Source: Haloactinospora alba
Lineage (GTDB): Bacteria; Actinomycetota; Actinomycetes; Streptosporangiales; Streptosporangiaceae
Direction: 5' to 3'
Assembly: GCF_006717075.1 (NCBI RefSeq)
Contig: NZ_VFQC01000001.1
Location: 1,659,501 to 1,723,500, forward strand
Length of the DNA stretch: 64,000 bases
In this document: piece by piece, positions 32,448-41,076 of the stretch
How the letters are laid out: every line of letters starts with the position of its first letter
Position numbering within the stretch: position 1 is the stretch's first letter
The notes under the pieces: model-generated
What the model saw: only the letters and a program-made list of their open reading frames with translations
Databases searched by the model: none
Told to the model about the DNA's origin: nothing
Made by a program: the position numbers and the translations under genes

Positions 32448-33520
32448 TCACTCCTCCTCGTCGTCCAGGGGGTCGTCGGGATCGCGTAGTTCCCGGCGGC
32501 CGCCGGGCATGTCGGGGAGCAGGAACGAATAGTGCCCGTTTACGTTCACGTGCTTGCGCGCGAACGGGGACAGGTGGACGACATCCTCCTCGCGCACCGG
32601 GTAGCCCTCGCCGCGCAGCTGCTCCAGGGCGGCGTCCATGTAGACGGTGTTCCACAGGGTGATGCAGTTGAGCACCAGCCCCAGGGCGCCAAGCTGGTCC
32701 TCCATCCCGTCGATGTAGCGTTGGCGCAGCTCGCCGTGCTTGCCGTGGAACACCCACCGCCCCAGCGCGTGGCGGGATTCCTGCAGGCTGGTCTGGCCCT
32801 TGATGGCACGCCGGTAGGACTCGTCGTCGATGTAGGACAGCACGTGCAGGGTCTTGTGCAGGCGCCCGAAGTGGGCGATGGCATTGCCGAGCTGGGTGGG
32901 GTTGCCGTCGCGCGCGAGCATCCGGATGACGTCGTAGGCGCGCACGGCCCCGGTGTGGATCGAGGCGACCACCCGGCAGATGTCGTCCCAGTAACGGCGG
33001 ATCCGCTCGGTATCGATGCGGCCGCGCGCGGCGGTGTTCAGCGGCCCGTAGTCGGCCGCACGGCTGATGCGCCACAGCCGGGCGCGCACCATCTCTTGGC
33101 CCGAGCGGTGGGTGGGGCCGCGGCGCAGCCGCTCCAGGTTGGAGGTCCGCGCCCCGTCGGGAACGGCGAGCAGGGCTTCCAGGCCGGCCTGCTGGCCAGG
33201 TGAGAGAAGGGCGCACAGCTCTGCCCACAGCCGCTCGGTCACCTCCTCGCGCACCTGCGCGACCAGCCGGGCCAGGACCGTGACACCCGGAAGGAGCATC
33301 GCGCGACGACGTAGCCGGGACACCGCGCCGTCGAAAAGCGCCTTGGGGCCGTCGGTGGTGGTCCACACCTGGGCCTCCAGCCATACCCGCAGCTCGTCCT
33401 GCTTGGCGGCGAAGTCCTCGAACCCGCATGCGTCGCGGGTCTCCCAGGCGTGCCGGTCTCGTCGGTGTGTAGCTGCGAAGCTCCGGACGCATCCGGTGGG
33501 ACACGTCTTGCGGGCCACCC
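32448..33520 (-). pseudogene. Tn3-family transposase with internal deletion
   Basis: The N-terminal part reads FEDFAAKQDELRVWLEAQVW, GPKALFDGAVSRLRRRAMLL and VTVLARLVAQVREEVTERLW, standard for Tn3 transposases. The sequence then jumps at RARLWRISRAADYGPLNT to the C-terminal catalytic end: GNAIAHFGRLHKTLHVLSYI, QESRHALGRWVFHGKHGELR (probable catalytic Glu) and LSPFARKHVNVNGHYSFLLP. The several hundred residues between, with both catalytic aspartates, are missing, and the extreme N-terminus is also absent. The frame is otherwise open, so a truncated protein could be made, but it cannot transpose. Confidence 0.8.
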
Positions 33521-33764
33521 GAGCCCCATCAGGACCGAGCACTGCCAGGTACCGCCGCACCATCCGTGGGGCGCCCTCCGTCCCCACCCCGGACCACGAG
33601 TCGCCGAACGGCCCGTCGGACAGGGCGCAACGTGTCCAACCGGGGAAGTTCCAGTGCCGGGGTGGGGACGGCAGGAGTCGGCGATCAGCTGGGCTGTGTT
33701 CTCCGTGGTCGTCACCAGTTTGGTCACTGGTTGTGGCAGCTGGGGATGTAGCGGTTTCAGGACT

Positions 33765-33970
33765 CGCTCTCACTGGCGGCGATGCGTGTGGCGCCTTGTC
33801 GTGGAAGCCGAGTGCCTGGGCCAGGACCGGAGCGGGAGCCTGGAGCACGAGTTGGCGCAGGGCCGCGGTGCGGAGCGGGCCGCTGGGGATGCCGATCTCT
33901 GTAACCGGGGCTGCGAGGTGCAGCGAGTCCAGTGGTCGGCCCCGACCCGTCCAGGGAAGAGCCAACGTGG
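33765..33970 (-). pseudogene. Tyrosine recombinase C-terminal remnant
   Basis: The minus strand encodes SGPLRTAALRQLVLQAPAPV followed by LAQALGFHDK, a signature of actinobacterial tyrosine recombinases (RxxALRQLVLQxPAPVIAxALGFHxxTTxRLAxEAG). The frame then shifts (ATRIAASESES, stop) and the terminal segment with the catalytic tyrosine is lost. It is fused in frame to the debris upstream of the Tn3 remnant. Confidence 0.55.
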
Positions 33971-34093
33971 CTCGGCGGAGGCGACGGTCTTGGCTGCTGG
34001 GCGGTGATGACTTGGGCGTTCCGCTCGACCGCGTTGTTGTACAGCGATCCGCGCAAACGCGTCACCGCCAGCTCGACCACAAGTTGACACCCC

Positions 34094-34155
34094 AGGGTTG
34101 ACAGAACCTCGCGTTCGGAAGACGATGGCAATATGAGTTGTCAACCCGGGGTTAA
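34094..34155. promoter_or_regulatory. GGGTTRAC half-sites around the start of the HTH gene
   Basis: AGGGTTGACA (34094-34103) lies 30 bp upstream of the ATG. GTCAACCCGGGGTTAAC, an almost perfect palindrome of the same half-site, lies inside the first codons (34139-34155). The product has an HTH, so autoregulation by binding these sites is plausible. Confidence 0.5.
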
Positions 34156-34564
34156 CGTGGAGTGGGACGCGGTGCTTGCCCACCGGCCGGACGACGTGCG
34201 CGCTCAGGTGGCTGAGCGCTTCATCGCATGCGGCGTCACTCCTGATCAAGTCGCTGCTGTGCTCGCAGACATGGGCGACGATCTGTATGCCGCGGCGACC
34301 AGCGGTGACGAGCATTGGGCGGAAACCTACGGCGGTGGGCTCGCAGTGGCCTTGTTGTCCGCCGAGGTGAGTTCGCTGGCTGCTCATCTCAACTCTCGCG
34401 CATCTGCGGTACGGGCTGTCGCCGTCGACGGCCTGCTAGAAGACTTCAGTGCCGTCACGGTTGCGGCACACCTAGGGGTCTCCCGGCAGAAGATCTACGG
34501 CGTGGCCCGTGGAAGCGTGAACGGACCCTTCATCAAACGTGCCCCTAGAGGCGGCCATGCCTGA
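34133..34564 (+). CDS. Small HTH-containing hypothetical protein
   Basis: 143 residues. The first part is WDAVLAHRPDDVRAQVAERF and VTPDQVAAVLADMGDDLYAA; the last 45 residues carry a clear HTH (VTVAAHLGVSRQKIYGVARG) that would bind DNA. I know no named family. The 3' end overlaps the membrane-protein gene by 8 bp, so the two are co-translated. Together they look like an antitoxin/regulator plus membrane partner, or a mobile-element maintenance module, but nothing proves that. Confidence 0.65.
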   Translation: MSCQPGVNVEWDAVLAHRPDDVRAQVAERFIACGVTPDQVAAVLADMGDDLYAAATSGDEHWAETYGGGLAVALLSAEVSSLAAHLNSRASAVRAVAVDGLLEDFSAVTVAAHLGVSRQKIYGVARGSVNGPFIKRAPRGGHA

Positions 34565-35243
34565 ACTCACTGAACTCGTTGATCTCCCCGACGCCGACAC
34601 CCAACCACTGGTGCATCCGCTGGACGTCCACGCGGCCCGCCGACCGTTCCTGCGTGCACAGCTGGTCGCCGCACTGACCAGCCCTCCGGTCGGACTCTGC
34701 CTCGCAGGAATCACCTGGTTCGCCGCCCAAAACTTCGTTGCCCCCTTGCTCGCCGGCTCCGCGGTCGTCGGATTCGGGACCTTGGCCGCTCACGTCTTCC
34801 GTGAGCAGGCCTGGGCGTTCATTCCCCGCAAACGTCAAGACCGTCGACGCGCATTGCCCCTGGCGTGGGAGCTCGGATCGACCCTGGTGTTAGCCGCGGT
34901 CCTCGCGGTGGCGCTGGCGCTGGTGGTCGTCCGCCTGGCCCAGCCTGATATCTCCGTCGAGGTCCGCCAGTTCACCTTCGGTATGGCCGCGGTGGCCGGT
35001 CTCCTTATGGCAAGCGAGATCCTCGTCAGATTGGCGCGCAGGCAGGGCAGGCGGGCTCTGCTCACGGTGCCCGGGGTGCTCGTCGTCGCAGGGTCCCTCA
35101 CCGCCTACTACGTCCTCCTGGCCGGCTCCCCCCAGCCGGCCGCTTCGCCAACCGCCGCGGCAGGCGCGGGAATGATGCTGGTGGTCGCTGCTGGCGTCGG
35201 CACGTGGAAATACATCGAGCACCGCCGCACGGTCTCACCGTAA
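34557..35243 (+). CDS. Hypothetical multi-pass membrane protein
   Basis: 228 residues from the ATG at 34557. About six hydrophobic segments: two near residues 45-85, one near 105-125, one near 138-155, and two after 165, with a cytoplasmic loop rich in basic residues (RKRQDRRRALP) between. A hydrophilic N-terminus (PELTELVDLPDADTQPLVHP) precedes them. No enzyme motif or transporter signature is visible. It is co-operonic with the HTH gene and is followed by a Tn3 remnant, so the pair may have arrived with the mobile elements. Confidence 0.65.
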   Translation: MPELTELVDLPDADTQPLVHPLDVHAARRPFLRAQLVAALTSPPVGLCLAGITWFAAQNFVAPLLAGSAVVGFGTLAAHVFREQAWAFIPRKRQDRRRALPLAWELGSTLVLAAVLAVALALVVVRLAQPDISVEVRQFTFGMAAVAGLLMASEILVRLARRQGRRALLTVPGVLVVAGSLTAYYVLLAGSPQPAASPTAAAGAGMMLVVAAGVGTWKYIEHRRTVSP

Positions 35244-35324
35244 GCGTCTTGCAAACCAACTCTGGCGGTACGTACGAAACCGGGTTCCCAGTGAGACGGC
35301 CTCGGAAGTTTGAGGACTCTGTCC

Positions 35325-35420
35325 CATAGTCAGGTGGAAGCGTCCGTATGGGGTGGTGTTGGTCAGAACAGAGGGCTCAGCATGCGGCGTTCGTGGGGAC
35401 CAAGGAGTTCGTCCCAGCCA
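35325..35420 (-). pseudogene. Tn3-family transposase C-terminal scrap
   Basis: One frame gives ELLGPHERRMLSPL and the next LTNTTPYGRFHLTM. Together they match the LSPLxxxHINPYGRFxLDM end of Tn3 transposases, with a frameshift between. It marks the right-hand edge of the mobile-element graveyard that begins near 30.1 kb. Confidence 0.45.
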
Positions 35421-35474
35421 GGACTGTCGAATACGTGCAGCGTATCGCGCGGGGTGTCGGCCACCACTGGGACG

Positions 35475-36422
35475 TCATGGATCGGCGGCTTGGGCGATGC
35501 GTTGAGCTGTGTCCCGTGCGTATGTCACGAGTTCGTCCGGCGACTCGATCCTGTACGGGATTCCGGTTGCCGTCAGAGTGATGAGGAGCCACTCCCACGA
35601 GTGGATGGTGATGGTGTAACGGCAGCTGGACTCGTCGATATCTTCCAATCGCCCCTCATGGTGCGGAAGAAGCTCGGAGAGCGTCGCGGCCGGAGCGTGG
35701 AAACGTACCACTGCTGGAGGAGGCGTTTCGGGGAAGCGGTGACTGTCCCGCACGAAACGCACGACACCGGAGGAGGGGAGATCACGCGGGTCGAAGGTCG
35801 TCCCCGGGACGGTGAGGTCGGTGATCCGGTCGACCCGGTAGGTGCGCCAGTCCTCCCGGTCCAGGTCCCAGCCGAGAAGGTACCAGCGGCGTCCGAGGAG
35901 GACCTGGTGGTAGGGCTCGGTGCTGCGCTGGCTGTGTTGGTGGGCGTGGTCGGTGTAGTGGAACCGCACGTGCTGGTGCAGGGAAGCCGAGGTGGCGAGC
36001 TGCCGTAGCGTGTGCGGGGCCACCTGTTCCGCGGTGTGGACGGGAGGGGTGGGAGGTAGGAGCGCTTCCATCCGGTGACGGAGCCGTGAGGGCAGGAGTC
36101 GTTCCAGCTTGGCGAGGGCCGTGTCGGCGGCGCTGGTGGTTTCCTCGATCTGGTCCAGCACCGCGAACCGTAGTCCCACTGTGGCAGCGAGCGCTTCCTC
36201 GTCGGTGAGTACCAGCGGAGGCATAGCGTCGCCGGACACGAGTTGGTAGCTTCCGCCCGAGCTGCGTGCCACCGGGTAACCGAGGTCCCGTAGCCGGTGG
36301 ATGTCGCGGCGCAGCGTGCGTGGCGAGGTGCTGGCCCGCTCGGCCAGTTCCGCCACATGCCAGGCACGTCCGTCCTGCAGCAGCGACAGTAGTGTCACGA
36401 TCCGTTCGCTCGGCCCGGCCAT
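35475..36422 (-). CDS. WYL-domain transcriptional regulator (YafY type)
   Basis: 315 residues from the ATG at 36422. N-terminal winged HTH_11 (IVTLLSLLQDGRAWHVAELA, TSPRTLRRDIHRLRDLGYPV), then the WYL domain (RRWYLLGWDLDREDWRTYRV, where WYL is the family hallmark) and a WCX extension (ATLSELLPHHEGRLEDIDES). WYL regulators often answer to DNA damage or nucleic-acid ligands. It lies 67 bp behind a uracil-DNA glycosylase gene in the same direction, which may link it to DNA repair. Confidence 0.92.
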   Translation of the reverse strand: MAGPSERIVTLLSLLQDGRAWHVAELAERASTSPRTLRRDIHRLRDLGYPVARSSGGSYQLVSGDAMPPLVLTDEEALAATVGLRFAVLDQIEETTSAADTALAKLERLLPSRLRHRMEALLPPTPPVHTAEQVAPHTLRQLATSASLHQHVRFHYTDHAHQHSQRSTEPYHQVLLGRRWYLLGWDLDREDWRTYRVDRITDLTVPGTTFDPRDLPSSGVVRFVRDSHRFPETPPPAVVRFHAPAATLSELLPHHEGRLEDIDESSCRYTITIHSWEWLLITLTATGIPYRIESPDELVTYARDTAQRIAQAADP

Positions 36423-36489
36423 ACGGTTCAGTGTGCCACGGGTGGTCAGGTCAGGGGCAGGGCTGAGCGCCGGTTTCGGTGCATGGAGT

Positions 36490-37221
36490 TCACGTGTCAC
36501 CCGCATGCGCCTTCGCGTCTTCGAGAACCCCGCGCAGCATCGCGGGGGTGAGCCGTCCGGTACTGGTGTTGCGTTGGCTGACGTGGTAGGAGCCGCACAG
36601 AGTGAGAGGGGGTCCGCTGTCGTGCGCCGGCAACGTGACACTCGAGCCGTGTCCGAAGCGCGGGCGGGGGCGCTGCAGGTGCCACCCCACGGTTTCCAGA
36701 ACCGGCAGCAGCGCCTGCCAACCGAACCTCCCCAGGACCACGACCACGCGCAGGGTGGGGCGCAAAAGTTCCAACTCGCGTTGCATCCAGGGACGGCACG
36801 TGTCCCGTTCCTGCGGCGTTGGTTTGTTCGCTGGGGGCGCGCACCGGACGGGTGACATGATCCGTACGCCGAACAGCTCCAGGCCGTCGTCGCGCCAGAC
36901 GGCGTGTGGCCGCGATGCCAGCCCGACGTCGTAAAGAGCCTGGTAGAGCACCTCTCCGGAACGGTCACCAGTGAACATCCGGCCGGTGCGGTTGGCTCCG
37001 TGCGCTGCTGGAGCGAGTCCCACGATGCCGATGGAGGCGTCGTGAGGACCGAATCCGGGAACGGGCCGGCCCCAGTACTCCTGGTCTCGGAAGGCTGCCC
37101 GCTTGGTGCGAGCTGTGTGCTCCCGCCACTCGACCAGACGCGGGCAGGCGCGGCAGTCGACGATACGTCCGTCGAGGTCCACCAGGTTGGCTGCGTTCGG
37201 TGCTTCGTCGGCAGGGAGCAT
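36490..37221 (-). CDS. Family 5 uracil-DNA glycosylase (UdgB)
   Basis: 243 residues. It excises uracil and related damaged bases from DNA. Hallmarks: an iron-sulfur cysteine motif CRACPRLVEWRE, motif 1 GLAPAAHGANRTGRMFTGDR (with the Ala in place of the catalytic Asp/Asn that defines family 5), a further cysteine pair region (SPVRCAPPANKPTPQERDTC), and motif 3 CGSYHVSQRNTSTGRLT. Its four cysteines fit a 4Fe-4S cluster. It is transcribed ahead of the WYL regulator. Confidence 0.9.
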   Translation of the reverse strand: MLPADEAPNAANLVDLDGRIVDCRACPRLVEWREHTARTKRAAFRDQEYWGRPVPGFGPHDASIGIVGLAPAAHGANRTGRMFTGDRSGEVLYQALYDVGLASRPHAVWRDDGLELFGVRIMSPVRCAPPANKPTPQERDTCRPWMQRELELLRPTLRVVVVLGRFGWQALLPVLETVGWHLQRPRPRFGHGSSVTLPAHDSGPPLTLCGSYHVSQRNTSTGRLTPAMLRGVLEDAKAHAGDT

Positions 37222-37496
37222 GACCTTCCCTCTCCGTCAGGGCCCCGTCCGCTTGGGGACGGCCGTCGCCTCACAGCGTTTGACCCTACCTGCCTGGCGG
37301 TTCTCCCCCGGCTGTTGTGTGGTGCTGCACCCCAGTACCACCCGGATGTGCACATGGTTCACAGAAACGACGCCGCGTCCAAGGGGTTTCGGTCTTCTGG
37401 CGTGTATTCCCTCCAGCCCCACGCACGGACACTGTGCGGCGGAGTCCGTACAGAGTGCGTTGCGGACCGGTGTCGTGGAACGTGGGGGTCGGCTGG

Positions 37497-38087
37497 ATGG
37501 ACGGTGGGTTTTCGGAGTTCGTGCCGCTGACCGGTTGGATGCGGCTCGCGTGGGCGGTGGCACTCTGCGCGGTGCTGGTGCTGCACGTGCGGCACGCCCA
37601 CGGCATGGCGGGCAGCGGCCGCTGGTGGCACGGTGGGCACAGCCTCATGGCGGGTGGTATGGCACTGATGTACCTGTTTCCCCGCATGGAGCAGCCCGGC
37701 TTGCACCGTGCGGGGACGCTGCTGTTCGCCGTCACGACGCTCGCGGCGTTGACGGTGGTGGTGGGGCTGTGGCGTCACCGGCGCCGGATCGACGTGCTGT
37801 GGTTCGTGTTGACCCTGGACACGGCAGTGATGACCTACATGACGCTTGCCCCCTCGATTCGCCCTGACTGGTTGTCCCTACTGTCGGCGGGATACGCGGC
37901 AGGGATGGTCCCGCTATGGGGGTGTGGCCTGCTGGACCGGTTCCTGGCCACCGGCACCGACGGGACTGTGCGTTCACGTTCGACAACCGCACCGTGGAGG
38001 CGGCGAAAGGTGTGGGTGTTCCTGCTGACCCGGTCGTCATTGGCCGTGATGGCAGCAAGCATGGCCCACATGCTCGCCGCCATGTGA
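37497..38087 (+). CDS. DUF5134 membrane protein
   Basis: 196 residues from the ATG at 37497 with GGGGG upstream. Five to six membrane segments contain histidines in the pattern VLHVRHAHGMAGSGRWWHGG and HSLMAGGMALMYLFP, the DUF5134 signature, which is sometimes linked to copper handling through its His/Met residues. The C-terminal segment is also His/Met-containing (LAVMAASMAHMLAAM). The function is unknown. Confidence 0.8.
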   Translation: MDGGFSEFVPLTGWMRLAWAVALCAVLVLHVRHAHGMAGSGRWWHGGHSLMAGGMALMYLFPRMEQPGLHRAGTLLFAVTTLAALTVVVGLWRHRRRIDVLWFVLTLDTAVMTYMTLAPSIRPDWLSLLSAGYAAGMVPLWGCGLLDRFLATGTDGTVRSRSTTAPWRRRKVWVFLLTRSSLAVMAASMAHMLAAM

Positions 38088-38236
38088 CAGCGCGGCGCGT
38101 TGCGCGTCTGCGCGGCTTCCCGCGGTGCCCCACGATACGGTCCCATGTCGTATCCACGGGAGACTATGACCACTTTTCCGGAGAACCTTCCGGATGCATT
38201 GTGGAGTGCCTCCTTTGGGGCGGTAATTTTGCGACC

Positions 38237-38869
38237 ATGCATGAACCAGCCCGTGCGTCCGATCCCCACCCCGACCAACGACAGAAGCCCTCTGCCATCC
38301 AGTGGGGGACGGATCCGCTCGACACCGCGCGCCGTCCCCGCCTACCGGACTCGGACCTCGCTCACCTCCGCGCCGAGCGGGGGAGTGCTCGGGGAAACGG
38401 TGGCTCCCGCCTCGTGCTCGTTCATAACCACCTCCGGGAGCAGCTGGTCCAACTCCGGGAACTCGTGGCCGAGATCAGCGACGGACGAAGCGACGCCGCC
38501 GCAGTTCGGGGACGGATCAACGAGCTGAGCATGCAACAGAACTACCGCAGGCTCGGAAATTTCTGTGGTTCCTACTGCCGCGTGCTGCACGTGCACCACA
38601 CCATCGAGGACCAGGCGATGTTCCCGGAGCTGGTGTCGGCGCGACAGTCCCTCGGTCCCGTCGTGCGACAGCTGGAATCCGAACACCAGGTGATAGCCGA
38701 GCTCCTCACCGCACTCGACGCATCCCTGCTGTCCCTGGTCAACGGGGATGGAACACTCACCGACGTGCGGGAACACGTACAGGCCCTGGACCGGATGCTG
38801 CGGTCCCACCTGGACTATGAGGAAGAGGAGCTGGTGGAACCTCTGAATCTCCTCAATATCGACGTGTGA
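38237..38869 (+). CDS. Hemerythrin-like domain protein
   Basis: 210 residues from the ATG at 38237. After a 60-residue disordered N-terminus comes a four-helix hemerythrin bundle whose di-iron ligands are visible: LVHNHLREQL, RVLHVHHTIEDQAMFPEL, QLESEHQVIAELL and SHLDYEEEELVEPL. Such proteins bind O2 or NO or act as redox sensors. It is a single-gene unit. A second hemerythrin domain occurs in the fusion gene at 49710. Confidence 0.85.
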   Translation: MHEPARASDPHPDQRQKPSAIQWGTDPLDTARRPRLPDSDLAHLRAERGSARGNGGSRLVLVHNHLREQLVQLRELVAEISDGRSDAAAVRGRINELSMQQNYRRLGNFCGSYCRVLHVHHTIEDQAMFPELVSARQSLGPVVRQLESEHQVIAELLTALDASLLSLVNGDGTLTDVREHVQALDRMLRSHLDYEEEELVEPLNLLNIDV

Positions 38870-39397
38870 CACCTGTATCAGGGCGGAGTGGTGGTTTCTC
38901 CCACTCATTCCGGGAGAGGACACGACTGTCCCGGACGAGAGGGCGTGCTGCTTGTCGAGCAGTGCTTCGGCATTCCCGTGGATCGGTTGTTGGGTGAAGC
39001 ATTCCCCGTCGGCGTCCCCCACCGAATAGGGGCCAAGGAGCACGGGGGAGTCGATGGCTTCCACCGAGGCGGTCGCTGTCCGATCCTCCGTGTCGCTCGT
39101 CGGGACCTTTCCGGTGCCCGGTTCTCGTGTTCGTCACGCGCCACCACAGAAGGGACGCGGAACCCCGTGCCAGGCTCCCCACCCCTGTGCCCCCGGAGCA
39201 CTTCTCGGCTCCGTCGTCGGGAGCGCCCTGCTTCCGCAGCCCTCCAGCCACCTCCGGCAGCGGTAAGGGAGCGTCCCGGCATGCTGATGTGGTGACGCAC
39301 CGCGCCGACCTCCCGCTGTCACCCGGGTGTATTCGTTCGGTTGTCGGCCGTGCCGTCCCTCCACCGCGTCCACCACCCCGGTCCGGCGGGGATTGCT
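38870..39397. other. Intergenic region, no gene seen
   Basis: The 528 bp between the hemerythrin gene and the TetR operator contain open frames on both strands but no recognisable protein, and none has a good ribosome-binding site. Nothing else stands out. Confidence 0.45.
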
Positions 39398-39421
39398 AAT
39401 TTAGTGAGCGCTCATTAAATT
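39398..39421. promoter_or_regulatory. 24-bp TetR operator palindrome
   Basis: AATTTAGTGAGCGCTCATTA followed by AATT is palindromic apart from one position pair and ends 6 bp before the TetR start codon. It would let the TetR protein repress its own operon. Confidence 0.75.
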
Positions 39422-39427
39422 AGGGGC

Positions 39428-40105
39428 ATGCAAGAGAAATACGGAAGGAACAACGGAGAGGGCGACCCCCCTCGGCGCGGGCGCCCGCCCAACAGCGACG
39501 GCCGTGCGACCCGGGACCACCTGCTCGACGCGGCCCTACGACTGTTCGCCCGTCAGGGGTACGCCGCTACGACGGTCCGGCAGATCGCTACCGAGGTCGG
39601 TGTGCGTGACAGCGCGATCTACGCTCATTTCGCGGGGAAACAGGCGATGTATGACGCCCTGTTCGCTGAGGCGGGGCCGGTCTCACCCGAGCTGTTGGAC
39701 CTCGACATCGACGCGCTGACCGAGGCCGGACCCAACCGCGCCGTCACGGAGCTTGTCGAGCGGGCCTTCACGGCATGGTCGACGTACCGAGCGTGTCTCT
39801 TCTTCGAACTCCTGGTGCAGCACAATGTCGGCTCTGCGGGAATCGACAACCTGCTCGCCGGTATCGAGACCACGCGTGACCGGCTCGCGGAACCGTTCCG
39901 TCAATGGCAGGAGGCGGGTCAGGTCCGTGCCGATCTGGAACCTCGCCAACTGGTCTGGGAACTGTTCGCTCCGATACAGGTACCCCGGGTTCTCCACCTA
40001 CGCGGTGACGCGTCGGATTCCGATGTCGCCGCGGCGCGCAGCATGGTCGACGACCACCTGGACTTCTTCCTTACCACGGTTCTCACATCAGAAGGGAGCG
40101 AATGA
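39428..40105 (+). CDS. TetR-family transcriptional regulator
   Basis: 225 residues. N-terminal arm with RRGRPPNSDGRATRDHLLDA, HTH ATTVRQIATEVGVRDSAIYA HFAG-type, then a helical ligand domain (AFTAWSTYRACLFFELLVQH). The start ATG lies 6 bp after the operator palindrome, so its own transcript is probably near-leaderless. It ends in an ATGA overlap with the metallo-hydrolase gene, which it presumably controls together with itself. Confidence 0.92.
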   Translation: MQEKYGRNNGEGDPPRRGRPPNSDGRATRDHLLDAALRLFARQGYAATTVRQIATEVGVRDSAIYAHFAGKQAMYDALFAEAGPVSPELLDLDIDALTEAGPNRAVTELVERAFTAWSTYRACLFFELLVQHNVGSAGIDNLLAGIETTRDRLAEPFRQWQEAGQVRADLEPRQLVWELFAPIQVPRVLHLRGDASDSDVAAARSMVDDHLDFFLTTVLTSEGSE

Positions 40106-41067
40106 TGCTCTGTTCCACCGCCGTCGTCCATGAACTGCCCGACCGGCCGCCCGGATTCGTCCCGCCCGACTTGAGCCCCGACGGCCTACGGCTGATTCCG
40201 GCGGAACTGGAAAACGGTGTCTATGCCCTGATGGCCGACCGGGTTCCCAAAAACAACAACGGACTGGTCGTGGGGGAGGACGCCGCTCTCGTCATCGATT
40301 CTGGGATCACTCCCGAGATCGGCCACTATATTCAGGAGGTCGTCTCTCGCCTGACCGACAAACCCGTCCGCTACCTCGTCAACACCACGTATCATGGGGA
40401 CCATTCTTTCGGGAACAGTTCCTTCGGTTCCGGGGTGACGGTTCTCTCCTCCCGTTACAACCACGCGGCGATGAACGATCTCACCGCTGAGAAACGGGCT
40501 CGGCAGGAGAGTATGCGCGGCGATACCACGGATCTGGACAGCGTTACCGGGTGGCGGCGTCCGGAGGTCGTGTTCGACCGGTACTGCGAGATCGACCTGG
40601 GCGGGAGAACCGTGCAACTGTGGCATCTGGGGCCGGGAAACGGGTCCGGGGATACCGTGGTCCATGTCCCGGACGCCGGGGTCGCCTGGACCGGGAACCT
40701 CACCCCTCCCGCCGGGATGCCTCCGATGATGCTCATCGGGGACCCGCCCTCGTACATGCGTACTCTCCGAGAGCTACGCACCACGCTGGACATTGACACG
40801 TTCGTACCGGGCCACGGCCCCCAGGGCCCCATTGATCCGGTGGTGAACAGCATGCTGGTTTACATGGAGAACATGACCGCCGAGGTCACACGCCGACGGT
40901 CGGCCGGCGAGACGTTAGAGGAGATGTACGGTTCGATTCCGATGCGCGGTATCGAACCGGTTCCCTCCGCACCGGAGAGCTATTCGAAACTGTTGACGTC
41001 CTTCCACGAACTGAACATTCTTCTGACCCACCGGTGGCTGGAAGGGGCGACAGAGCTGACAGTGTGA
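40102..41067 (+). CDS. MBL-fold metallo-hydrolase with altered metal motif
   Basis: 321 residues; start ATG 40102 overlaps the TetR stop, with GAAGGGAG upstream. The metallo-beta-lactamase fold is clear: NNNGLVVGEDAALVIDSGIT, then NTTYHGDHSFGN, WHLGPGNGSGDTVVHVPDAG, and VPGHGPQGP near the end. The HxHxDH metal motif reads T96-Y-H98-G-D100-H101, so the first histidine is a threonine. Some relatives have the same change. Whether one or two metals bind is uncertain. It probably hydrolyses a small ester or lactone sensed by the TetR partner. Confidence 0.85.
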   Translation: MMLCSTAVVHELPDRPPGFVPPDLSPDGLRLIPAELENGVYALMADRVPKNNNGLVVGEDAALVIDSGITPEIGHYIQEVVSRLTDKPVRYLVNTTYHGDHSFGNSSFGSGVTVLSSRYNHAAMNDLTAEKRARQESMRGDTTDLDSVTGWRRPEVVFDRYCEIDLGGRTVQLWHLGPGNGSGDTVVHVPDAGVAWTGNLTPPAGMPPMMLIGDPPSYMRTLRELRTTLDIDTFVPGHGPQGPIDPVVNSMLVYMENMTAEVTRRRSAGETLEEMYGSIPMRGIEPVPSAPESYSKLLTSFHELNILLTHRWLEGATELTV

Positions 41068-41076
41068 CCGCTACCG

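Noticed and set aside
33067-34101. 344-codon plus-strand frame in the Tn3 region
   Set aside because: Antisense to the Tn3 and recombinase remnants; Ser/Arg-rich with no motif.
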